Positions 34,519-45,500 of a DNA stretch of 64,000 nt are shown in pieces. The notes under the pieces were generated by a model. That model made no database searches. It had not been told where the DNA came from and was given only the letters and a program-made list of their open reading frames with translations. The stretch lies in contig JASEVX010000001.1 in the NCBI GenBank assembly GCA_031761405.1, positions 21,980,211 to 22,044,210 of the forward strand, read 5' to 3'. How positions within the stretch are numbered: the first letter of the stretch is position 1; every line of letters begins with the position of its first letter. The position numbers and the translations under genes were made by a program. This DNA is from Serripes groenlandicus. Its lineage: Eukaryota > Mollusca > Bivalvia > Cardiida > Cardiidae.

Positions 34519-34824
34519 CTTAAGTTTGGATTAGTGACCTAGCTTTTGACCTGACATAATCCATCATTTACACAATAATTTTGATAAAGTTTCAACATGC
34601 TCAAGCAAACAATGCAGCTTCTAGAGGGTCAATAAGATTCTACTGTGCAGCCTCTAGAGTCCACATATTCTTTCTTAAATATATGAACTCCGTCTTGATA
34701 TCAACAGGACAAACATTCTGACAAAGTTTCATCATTCTTGGGTAAGAAAATGTGGCCTCTGGTGTCCACAAGATGTTTCTTAAGTTGGCCTAGTGACCTA
34801 GTTTTAGACCTGACATTATCCATA

Positions 34825-35288
34825 TTAACCCTTTCCCTCATATAGACACTTTCTGACGCCTCTGCAGCAGACGGCTTTTTGAAAACATAGTGGCAAAAGA
34901 AGCAATTGCTCAAAACAATGAATGAATGTATATTGTTTTATGGCGCATCGACAGCTAAGGTCATTTAGCGCGCAATTAATTTTAATTATTCATGATCCCT
35001 GGGTAAACAAACCAGTACTAGGCTAGAAAATGTGCCTTGCCCAAGGGAACTCCACCATGACCGTAGTGCCGCGACTGGGGATCGAACCCGGGACACCCGG
35101 TTTCGAAATCCCCGACGCTAACCACTCGACCACAGAGGATTCCTGCTCAAAACAAGCAATTTCTCCTTCTGCCACAATGTTTTCCACTTATAGTCATATG
35201 TTATCCATTCAATTATAGAGATTTTCCATTTTGTGACAAAATATGTTCAATGTCGTTGTGTGAATTGTTGTATCAGGGAAAGGGTTAA
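34825..35288. mobile_element. CTGCAG-family MITE interrupted by a SINE
   Basis: TTAACCCTTTCCCTCATATA at the left, AGGGAAAGGGTTAA at the right. The insertion falls in the central hairpin loop; without it the element is about 230 bp. Confidence 0.88.
34918..35143 (-). mobile_element. SINE (CATGATCCCTGGGT type) inside a MITE
   Basis: The minus strand carries a tRNA-like head (CCTCTGTGGTCGAGTGGTTA, B-box region GGGTTCGATCCCC), TTGGGCAAGGCACATTTTC, CCAGGGATCATGAATAAT and a CATTCATTG tail. The 11-bp direct repeat TGCTCAAAACA (34907-34917, 35144-35154) comes from the MITE hairpin. Sister copies: 39876-40100 and, older, 44048-44272. Confidence 0.9.
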
Positions 35289-35989
35289 ACCTTAGCCTAA
35301 CAATCTAGCATATTTTCATCATTGAGTTCTAAGTGGTCATAAATGCAGATTCTAGAGCGTTCACAAGATTGTTCTCAAACTCAACCTCTGTACCTAGTTT
35401 TTGACTCAAAATAACTCGTTTTCAAACTTTGCCTAGATCATGATAGACATCAAGACAAAGCTGCTTCAAGAGTGTGAACAAGATTTTGATTCAATTTGGT
35501 CTTGTGACTTAGTTTTTGAGCTGGTATGACCCATACCTGCGAGATTGGCCTAAATATTATTAAGTTAAACAAACTGAAACAGTTTCATGAAGATTGAAAG
35601 AAAACAGTGGCCTCTAAGAGTGATGAAAAGAAAATTGTTGACATTCAATGACAGACAAAACGAGATCACAATATCGCACCTTCAGCACATTGTGGTCAGG
35701 TGAGCTAATAAGCGAACAAAACAAATGTAACCTTTGGCTATGTCAGACATATAAAAAGATAAATGAAAGGCTTTTGAGGTTTTTGTAATCTTTAATTACC
35801 CAAATTACTGGTACGAAATATACATGAATACGCACCTCTGAAAATCTAGCTGAAATCCCCACCTGGCCTACATTTCATTTTCAGCCAATATTCTCTCCTG
35901 ATTGCAATGATAATAAAGATAATGTATCCGGTTAACAGTTGAATATGTGTATTTCTCAACCAACACACACACTACGATAGCCGAAATGA

Positions 35990-38900
35990 CTACACATTTC
36001 CCATCGGGTGATCCAGTTCAGACAAGACAATTTGGGGGGTTTGTTTATTGATGCCGAGTTTATTGTGTTCCCTGCTCACACACTCCTCCAAGTAAGTCCG
36101 AAAATCACTCTTTGCCTGCGTATTATCATCTAAATCCTGCTGATAACATTCCCTCGGGTATGACATAAATACATAGGACAGGTCCTCTAGTGAGACAACA
36201 GAACGTAGAAACATATGATATGTCCCTGTTGAAATATCGTTACCAGATATATTAATGTACAAAAGGCATGTCATGTTGGTGAAACACGATGACGTCAGTA
36301 AAGCACTTAACTTTTCGTCAACTAATCCAGTGTCCTCCATCTCTAACACCTGTATATGTGATTGTACACAATGCAACAAGTGTATAACAGCACTAACTGC
36401 ATTACCTAATGCATTCTCGCTTATATCTAACTCGTACAAACCCGCTGTATGATGAGAGATAGCCAAGTAGGTGAGATCAGTCAAGGTCAGTCCACATCCA
36501 GCCAGACGTAAATATTCCAGTGGTTTTTTAACGTGGGAAAGAAGCCGCCTTAGCTTGCCCCTCAGTCTGTTGTTGCTCAAATCGAGGCGATTGAGGTGGA
36601 CTAGATCAGCCAACATTTTACTCATACTATCACAGGCACTGTCATTCTGATATACGTTGATGCAGTTACATGAGAGATCAATGGAGGTTAGGTTGGTGAA
36701 GCTGCTCATCAGTGGAGATAGAGATATAAAGTCCTCTGCACTAAGTGAATTGTACTTTAGTCTCAGCCCAAGCAGGTTCTTAAAGAGAATACAAAATGAA
36801 TATCATAACTTAACAGTTTTTATCACATAAGGCCCTCTCTGGGAGTGTAAAAATCCCATTACTTAAATATCATATGACACTACTAGTTTGGTTTCTAGTC
36901 TTACGCTCAAGTCTTTGTTACAACGCGGAAACAAAACTATGAAAATGACATATTAAAGCGGTTTGATGTTATATAACCGTAGTCACTTTGGCGCCAAATT
37001 TCATGTACATGCCTTATACTTCACTTTATGTGATAAATAGAATCTCTGAATTGTGTTTATTTATTATCACTTTTAATATAAACTCGTTAACTAAGCCAAT
37101 GCTTGCAGAGTATCATCTAAGTAAACTTGTTAATTAAAAGTGATAATAGATAGATAAATACTCATGAAATATCCTCTATCTCTGATATGGAGGACTTTTA
37201 TAAACATTGCGGAAAAGAGGAAATTGCTCAAGTCAAGCTAATCCAATTTCTTTTCTTCACACATCATTTTAAATTCTTTATCTGCAATGTACTTCCAATT
37301 AAACTTGTAGAATTGAAATAACATCTTACAAAAAAATTGCAAAAATGTGTATAAATGATTTCCTACAATTGATAAAGGATTTAGTAATCAAATAAGGTGT
37401 TATTTCTTTCAGCTAGAGATGTATTAAATGCTGGACCTTTACACTTCAAAAAAATACAATTTTGAAAACATGAATTTTGTGTGTAAAATTTGTAGATTAA
37501 AGCAGAAATTGTATATCAAAATTTTTAAAAATGTCTAAGATGTGATAACTAACGAGAGCGCCACAAGCCAATGCCAAAGCTCTTCTGCTTTCTTCCCAGT
37601 CAAAAAAGGGTCATAACTTAATAATTGCTAATGCCAGAGTTATGTGACTTGGTATAGACATGCATATTGTTCCTAGGAATATGAGTACTAAGTTTCATTT
37701 GAAAATGTTGAACAGTATTTGAGTTATGAGTGCAAGGCTAAAGTTTTGCAACGCCAATGCAGGCTACGCCAAGGGTATCACAATAGCCCGCACTTTTTCC
37801 TTCCAAAAACAGATGAGGTAAATTACCATTAAAATATTGACATCAAAGAATTAAAAAATCTCTTACTTCAACGCTGACTTGTTCCATCAGTATCTTCACT
37901 TTGGCTTGACCTAGACATGTTGCATCCAGTTTTTCAAAGACTAGCCTGAGAGTACTGTCCTTAAAGCTGGATACCTTCAGGGCCTTACACACTTCAAACA
38001 GAGCCCTCTCTGATGTGATGAATGCATCAAGTTTAACCACAACTGGAATAAAACCAAAATATACATAAATGAAAAACCGTATGTTGTAATTTGGGGTCTT
38101 AATTAACCCTTCCTTTCCCACTTGCAGAGGCATACTGACGCATTTGCAGCAGATGACTCTTGAAAACATTGTGGCAAAAAGAGAAATTGCTCATGATGAG
38201 CAATTTCCCCTTTTACCACAATGTTTTCAACTCTTTTTAATGTTTAAACTCTCATTTATGGAGATATTTCACATTTTTGCCAATATGTTTTCATAGTCGT
38301 CTGCTGCAGAAATGTCATATGTGGGAAAGGGTCTTACTGAATCCGCACAGTCCGCAAAGTATTTACTGTCTGTCTACATGTAATTTAGTCCTATAATTGT
38401 TTACTAACAAAAAGCTAGAACTGTAGCCTCATTTGTTGTACACCAATTAACCTTAACCCACTACTTCACACAGACAACATTTGACGCCTGCTGTTGCAGA
38501 CGACTTTTGAAAATATGGCAATAAAAGGTGAAATTGCTCAAAACGAGCAATTTCACCTTTTATTGCAATATTTTCAACTCTTTATCAATATAAATCGCTC
38601 AGTTTTCTAGATTGGTGAAATTGCTCGTCTGATGATTGTAAAGCAGACGACCTATAAAAAGTCTTGTGAAGTAATGGATTAATATGAGACTGTGCATGAG
38701 AAAAGGTAAAAGTTGGCATTTCGTTACAGAGTAGGTTTATCTTGTCCATCTGCTCAGTTTTAACCCTTTCCCTCATACGACAATTCTGCAGCAGACGACT
38801 TTGAACATATTTTCTCAACAAAAAGAAAATCTCTATTTATAATTGAATGGATAACCTATGACTAAAAGTGGAAAACATTGTGTCAAAGGAGAAATTGCTC

Positions 38901-41900
38901 GTTTTGAGCAATTTCTTCTTTTGTCACTATATTTTCAAAAAGCCGTCTGCTGCAGAGGGTGCAGAAAGCGTCTGTATAAGGGAAAGGGTTAACAGAATCT
39001 ACACAAGTTGACAGAAGCTTCTAACAAGCTTACAACACGTAAGTAATATGTGAACAGTGTATTCTTGGATCAGACTGCAGAGGATTATCTGGATCTATAC
39101 TGATCACTAAACAATCTTGTTACTTCTTGTACCTTTTCTCATGCACTTGCATTGAAAAAGGAATAGTTTTGTTTGTACTACGGTAATATGTGAACAAATG
39201 GAGGCCGGCCAGTGAGTGATCACAATAACTCGCTCTGTAGGGAGCAAACAAAAATATCTTGACAATTCTTTTCTAAAGTATATTATATGTTCACCCACTA
39301 TCTCTCGTATATTTTTCTACATAATCATACTGTAGCCGTTCTAGCCCTGAATGCTAAAGTGACTGTGATTCATGGATGTGTAAAATCAACAAATATTGGT
39401 AAGATACACATTTCATGTTTTTTATTTCTTATTTGACCCTTAAATTATTCACCTATTCCAACTTGTAGACACGTTCTTATGCATCTGCTGCAGACAACTC
39501 ATAATGAGCAATTTCTCCTTTTGCCACAATGTGTTCAACTCGGTTCAATAATTATACAAATTTTTACAGAGATATTTCATATCTCAGCAGAGGTGTTTGA
39601 AGTAGTTTGCTGCCGAATTGTTGTATGTGGGAAAAGGTTTAGAACTATATAGTGGAAAAAAGAAAATCAACTCAGTGAGATGATCTTTTCGAGTACCATC
39701 AACATAGGGTTAGGTTTTGTAATTAGAGAGATACTCAGTGGAAAATACAAGATTACTCTTCCCTATCTAGGCCTCTAAACGAATGTCTTTTCTTCTCAGA
39801 TGTTACAAGTAGAATGCAGTTATCACTTGTCAATTGCACAACACAATAATCTATAGTTTTCACACTGTTTTGAATGAATGAATGTATATTGTTTTACGGC
39901 GCATCAACAGCTAAGGTCATTTAGCGCGCATTTAGATTTATTTATTCATGATCCCTGGGTGAACAAACCAGTACTAGGCTAGAAAATGTGCCTTGCCCAA
40001 GAGCACTCTACCATGACCGAATTGCAGCGACTGGGGATCGAACCCAGGACACCCGGTTTCGAAATCCCTGACGCTAACCACTCGACCACAGCGGATTCCT
40101 CACACTGTTTTGAATATTCCCCCCTAAGTTTGTATGGAAGGGGAGAATTTATTACATAGAAAAATGCCTCAATTTGTTCATAAAATCAATTTTCTGATAA
40201 AATTCCCCCCTTGTTTTGAATCCTTGATGGACACTGCATATATATATATATATATATATAGATGTATATATCTGATGACTGCCAATTACAGTTCATCGAG
40301 ATTGACCTTTGCATCTGCCAATCAAACTGTCATCTACAAAAAAGTTATTTATCAACACAGGAGATATCCCTATTATCCCATATAAATAAACAAAATTGAG
40401 AGGCGATATTGGCCGAGTGTTTAATCGTGCAATTTCACTGTCTATACAGAAAAAGGAGAACTTGCTCATGTATATATTTGAATAGGGTAAATTTAAACCC
40501 TTTCCCTTATATAGAGCAATTTCTCCTTTTGCCACAATGTTTTTAACTTTTAGTCATAGGTTATCCATTGAATTAAAGAGATTTTTTTATTTTTTGACAA
40601 AATATGTTCAAAGTCGTCTGCTGCAGTATTGTTGTATGAGGGAAAGGGTTAAAAGACGTGTTTCATGCGGTGTAATCAGATCTAATATACACACAACTAA
40701 GATTTTAATGAGATTGCATTGTTTGTATAATATCCAACAACACCCCTTTTTGCCAGATGCCACCCAGCTCTATTGACACCAGGAAAGTATTTGTTCTTAC
40801 ATGTATCATCTGGCAGAGAACAATCTGCTTCAAAGAATTTCTTTTCATTTGATCCCATGTCCCCTAATGACTTCACAGCCTCATCATACCTCCGAACCAT
40901 TAAGTTCTGTCTAGCTTCATTGTGTGCCAGCATGCAGTGTGTGGCAAGGTAGAATGTGACAACTTCGGCTGTAAACATAAAAAATAATATTATATTTTAT
41001 TCCGCTGCGCTCTGGATCTTGAGAATATTTATCATCAAATTATGATTAAAAATAAAAGACAAATTTTGGTTAAAAACTGACCTAACTGACCCTTTCCATT
41101 ATAGAACATATCTTGTACAGAAAACTACTTTGAAAACATCTAACAAATATATGGAAAATTTATATAAAAGAAAGAATTCTTGTTGAAAAAGAGTTTAATA
41201 AAATGGCACAAATTGTATGCAGTAGATGCATAGATCTGCATGTGGGAACTGGCAAATAATACCATTTTAACACATACAGACGCCTCTGCAGCCAACATCT
41301 TCTGAAAACATTGTGACAAAAGGAGAAATAGCTCAATAATCCCAAGCGATTCAACCTTTTGCGACCATGGCTGATCTAAATATCCAGACTATGTTAACAA
41401 AAAACAATCAAACAAATGATTGATTAATTGAAATTTAATGCGGATTTTAACAATTTCTCAAGTCATAATTTATCAGGGTGGCCAGTTCAACTACTCATGT
41501 GTTTCCTGGCTTTCTCTCACCAGTTCTCCACACAAAAGTCTTTCCAAGCAACTGGCTGCTTTACCGCATGGACTTTTAGCTAGTGTTGGCCGTTTTAGCT
41601 CCTAAATTAGTGAAAGACAAATGATGCCTGTCGCATTGAACTTTTGTCAAACGTTGGAAATTACAACAAATAGACCAGGTATCAAACCTGCAACCGAGAC
41701 GAACACTCTACCCCTTTACCACCGAATCGGTACACAAGAAAGAAAACTTAAACTTGGAAATTTCATCCCTTAACTAGACTTAAAGCCATGATTACCCGTT
41801 GGATATCCAGTTATATCAATATATTTCAATTTATTTGTCTGTGTTTTCTTTTTCAAGGCTTCCAGGAAATTATGAGCAACGCAGGTTGTGTATTGCATTC

Positions 41901-42276
41901 CTTTCTTGGCAACCCTAATCAACTCCGTGTGACTGTGCAGTAATCTTAAGGTTTTGAAAATATTTGGAGCAAACTTCTTGATCGATAAAACTTGGTGCGG
42001 CCAGTTTGTCAGTATAACATTGACAGCACGGTCCCGCTCGCCCTCTAGTGCTTGTTGAAACAACACCATTATCAATTCCTGAGGTAAGATACTCAAAGCA
42101 TTTTGTGTTGTTGTGGAGTCTCTCACAATAAAGTCAGCTGCTATCTGTTTCAAAGCTTTGACACTTCTAGACGGGTTCAGCTCGTCTTTGCAGTCAGACA
42201 AGTTCAGTGGATATATGGCCCCTCTAAAGTGGTCATACCACTGATTTGGCTGCATTGTTGATATATTGTCGTTCAT
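35990..42276 (-). CDS. LRRC14: LRRC14/PRAME-family leucine-rich repeat protein (4 exons)
   Basis: Coding exons on the minus strand: 42276-41796, 40968-40801, 38042-37867 and 36778-35990; all introns are GT-AG and phases agree (1, 1, 0). The product is 537 residues (human LRRC14: 493). The N-terminal part has LPQELIMVLFQQALEG, NWPHQVLS and LKYIDITGYP, as in the family. The C-terminal half contains leucine-rich repeats (LDLSNNRLRGKL, LEYLRLAGCGLTLTDLTYLA, ELDISENALG, YINISGNDIS) and ends with the family's YPRECYQ-like strand. Vertebrate LRRC14 is cytosolic and has been reported to bind IKK-beta and dampen NF-kappa-B signalling; that role here is only inferred. The start ATG is the first in the open frame. 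LRRC14B or another PRAME-like paralogue is possible. Confidence 0.85.
37548..37814 (+). repeat. Intronic copy of the repeat at 27110-27420
   Basis: The blocks GGTCATAACTTAATAATTGC, TATGTGACTTGGTATAGACA, TTCCTAGGAATATG, AAGTTTCATTTGAA and GGTATCACAATAGCCCGCAC are in the same order. It lies in intron 3 of the LRRC14-like gene. Confidence 0.65.
38102..38992. mobile_element. Three CTGCAG-family MITEs in intron 2 of the LRRC14-like gene
   Basis: 38102-38336 (diverged, ends TTAACCCTTCCTTTCCCAC / GTGGGAAAGGGTCTTA), 38456-38683 (diverged, hairpin AAATTGCTCAAAACGAGCAA) and 38760-38992 (intact, TTAACCCTTTCCCTCATACG / AAGGGAAAGGGTTAA). A further degraded copy is at about 39460-39645. Confidence 0.8.
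39876..40100 (-). mobile_element. SINE (CATGATCCCTGGGT type) with 15-bp target duplication
   Basis: Nearly identical to 34918-35143. Flanked by the perfect direct repeat CACACTGTTTTGAAT (39861-39875, 40101-40115). A short (TA)n run lies at about 40240-40260. Confidence 0.92.
40492..40651. mobile_element. Internally deleted CTGCAG-family MITE
   Basis: The left end TTAAACCCTTTCCCTTATATAG jumps straight to AGCAATTTCTCCTTTTGCCA: left stem, one CTGCAG and half the hairpin are lost. The right end ATGAGGGAAAGGGTTAA is intact. Confidence 0.82.
41417..41736 (-). mobile_element. Diverged full-length SINE in intron 1 of the LRRC14-like gene
   Basis: Minus-strand order: head (CGATTCGGTGGTAAAGGGGT, GGTTTGATACC), GACAAAAGTTCAATGCGACA, AGCCAGTTGCTTGGAAAGAC, GAGAAAGCCAGGAAACACAT, GAACTGGCCACCCTGATAA and an AATTAATCAATCATTT tail. 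About 30 extra bases sit near 41580-41605. Confidence 0.75.
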
Positions 42277-42589
42277 TTTGAATTGTCAATTTCTTATTGT
42301 TGTTTCTAGGTTTTTTTGGAATGTCTTTTTTTTACAATTTGACAATTCAGTTTTAATAACATTCAAAGGTGTATTTTTGTATCAATTCACATGGTGTTTA
42401 ATCATGTGAAGAAAATGCTTCGTTAAATAAGAAAAACCCGATTTTATGTTATTTTGGAAACGGGAACATTTTGTAACGATTTCACTGTCATTTTTTCGTT
42501 CGAATTACACTACCGTACAACTTACATAAACTACCGGTGTCGATGTAAACAACACATTTCTAGTTAAATTGCTTTTCTAAAATCAAGAT
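42277..42589. promoter_or_regulatory. Divergent intergenic region, likely shared promoter
   Basis: Only 313 bp separate the start codons of the LRRC14-like gene (-) and the propeller gene (+), and none of the window's repeat families has inserted here although both genes are full of them. No obvious TATA box was assigned. Bidirectional promoter function is inferred from spacing. Confidence 0.55.
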
Positions 42590-45500
42590 ATGAAGCTTAA
42601 AGAAAAGCAAGTTAATGTTAAATTTGTGGAAAATTACAGAGTTGAAACGCATTATAAGTTCAATTGTTTGTGTCCTGGGCGGGCATTTAGGTAATATGAA
42701 TATTTTATTGGAATCCAGGTCGATTCGCTCCCAATCCCTTTCGCACCATAACTTTCGAATGATATTTCGAAACTGGAATGAAATCAATTTATTACAACTG
42801 AGTATAACACAAGGGGATGGGGTAACATGCACACATACCGGTGCTCTAACCAAGGACCTCTCCCTTACAAGGTTAGGTAGTGTAAGTCCAAATCATTTAG
42901 ACATTTGTAAATGATTTGTTTGCTCGTTTAACTGTTATTCATTTAGCACCCAACATTTATGATTATATAAAAAACAAAAAATGAGCATACACAACTTGTT
43001 TTTATGAAGGACTGTCTTTCAGTATTCTTCCGACTGAGGTTAACAAGATGCTTACATGTAATCTCTCTGAGCGTGTAGAGGGTACCGTACACTCGCGACA
43101 TATACCCCTGTTTAAATTGAAACTCATAATTTACACTGCAAGCATTGTTACCATTGCAGTGTTGTAATGGTCCAATATTTAACGCCTATGTATAAAGAGA
43201 GAAACATGCAGCCAGTTAGTTGCTCAAACACAGGACCTCTTGCTTTCAAAGTTTAAGGGCAACTATGCTACCAACTGAGCTAACAGCGAGTACGTAACTG
43301 GTTATGTTTCTAGGAAGCAGACATCAAGCGTGATTGTTATAAGCTTAAAGCTTGTTTCGCAATCGACGTAAAATAAATAAGTTTTTAAACTAAACTGAGC
43401 TAACAAGGCCGCTTACATCATGTAATTACCAAGTGTTTGCAAGTTTGTCAATTGAAATGTGACATTGATTAGTTTTCAAAATTTCAAAAAAGAAACGTTT
43501 CAAGAAAGAAAAATATATCCTGTCCAATGACCGGGAGACACACGGAAGTCTTTGGGGAACAACTGGCTTTAGTTTATGTGCAATATCTCCTATTGCCAAA
43601 ATGTTTTCAAATGTCGTCTGCTGCTGATACATCAATCAATTTCTCCTTATGCTAAAATTCTTTTAAAGTAATTTGTTGGAGATGCATAAAACTGCAATCA
43701 ATTGGCATGTTTAAAGACCAATTTTCTCTTTCTTATCCAGGTCTTTGTTTATATTTTCAGATCTGATTTACCAGGCTTGGTTGTTGGAGGACAAGAAGGT
43801 GTTATAAGGATCTATGATCTATCATTGCCTATAGATGTTAAAAAGCCACAGGTAAAGTAATCTGTCACTGATGCTGACAGATTTTGATACATTTTTTAGC
43901 TTGACTTTTGAAAAAAAAGAGAGATATTGTCATGACCCTAGCGTCGTCGGCGGCTTGGTCATCCGGTTAAGGTTTTTTGTTTAGCTCATTTTTTTTTTCT
44001 GTTTTCTCCCCATCAGTCGAGCGTCTGTGCCGTACGCGGTGCTCTTGTTTTAATATTAGGGTTTTACACCATTTACAACATAATTTCAGTTATATCATGG
44101 CTAGGGTTCACATATTCATGATCCCTAGGTAAACAAACCATTACCAGGCTAGCAAATAAGCCGTACCCATGGGCACTCCACCATGACTGTTGAGACACAA
44201 CCGGGGATCAAACTCTGGACATCCGGTTTCAAATTGATTATTCCCTACGCTAACCACAGCGGATTCATTAAAAGTATAGACAAATTACTGATGACTAGTT
44301 ATTTCTTGTTTTCCTAGGCTATGACGTACATTGTTATTCATGGTTTCTAAAATTCATATCATATTTTCAAAACGTAACCCTTTCCCATATATTAAATAGA
44401 ACAAATCGGCAGCGGATGACTTTGAAAATATCTAAGCAAAAACATGGAAAATCCCTGAATGAAAGTTAAAGAATTGAAATCACTTGCAAAAAGGTAGAAG
44501 GGGAACTTATGTGAATATTCATATAATCCAGTTTTGTTATATACACCAACCTGCACTACTTTAACATTATACTTTGCCAAAAAATATATATGAACCTCAT
44601 GTAGGAAGTGTGTCTTTCTTTCACAGAGAGTGAAGTGCTTCAAATAATGTATTGAATTGTCTGTGTTCACTTAAATTTCATAAAAAGAACATTCTCTAAT
44701 CATCTGTATTTAGATCACGCTGGCAAAAGGATAATGCTCATTATGTTTTAAAACATTGTTTGCTGCAGAGGCACCAGGAAGCATCTATATGTAGGAAAGG
44801 GTTAAATTGGGTGAAGCTCTTCAAATAACATATTGAACTGTCTTCGTGCATTAAATTTTCATAATAAGAACATTCTGTATTACACTTATATTTAGATCAC
44901 GCTGGCAAAAGGAGAAATTGCACATTGTGTTTTGAAACGTATTTTGCTGCAGTTGGGTCAGGAAGTGTCTATATATATATGTGGGAAAGGGTTAAATTGA
45001 GTGAAGCTCTTTAAATAACATATTGAACTGTCTTCGTGCATTTAATTTTCCTAATAAGAACATTCTGTAATTACTTATATTTAGATCACGCTGGCAAAAG
45101 GAGAAATTGCTCATTATGTTTTCAAACGTTGTTTGCTGCATAGGCGTCAAAAAGCATCTGTATAGGGAAAAGTGTTTAAATTAATAAATGAGTGAAGCAC
45201 TTCAAATAACATAATCAACTGTCTGCATTCATTTCACTTTCATAATAAAAACATTCTCTAATTACTTATATTAAGATCATGCTGGCAAAAGGAGAAATTG
45301 CTCATTATGTTTTCAAACGTTGTTTGCTGCATAGGCATCAAAAAGCATCTGTATAAGGAAAAGTGTTTAAATGAGTGAAGCACTTCAAATAACATAATCA
45401 ACTGTCTGCATTCATTTAACTTTCATAATAAAAACATTCTGTAATTACTTATATTAAGATCATGCTGGCAAAAGGAGAATTGCTCATTATGTTTTCAAAC

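Larger units (their letters stand above)
33836..35706 (-). mobile_element. Large AGCTCACC-type non-autonomous element carrying three later insertions
   Basis: The 5' end is on the right (TTAGCTCACCTGACCACAAT on the minus strand). The interior consists of degenerate tandem units (GACAAAGTTTCAACATG, CAGCTTCTAGAG, GTGACCTAG, TTTGACCTGACAT). The left part, 33836-33930, is itself repeated at 33965-34070 (GCCAGACAGTGAGTGATCAC). SINE 34343-34518 and MITE 34825-35288 (with its own SINE) interrupt it. Confidence 0.65.

Noticed and set aside
36255..36452. 65-codon plus-strand frame
   Set aside because: Antisense shadow of exon 4 of the LRRC14-like gene.
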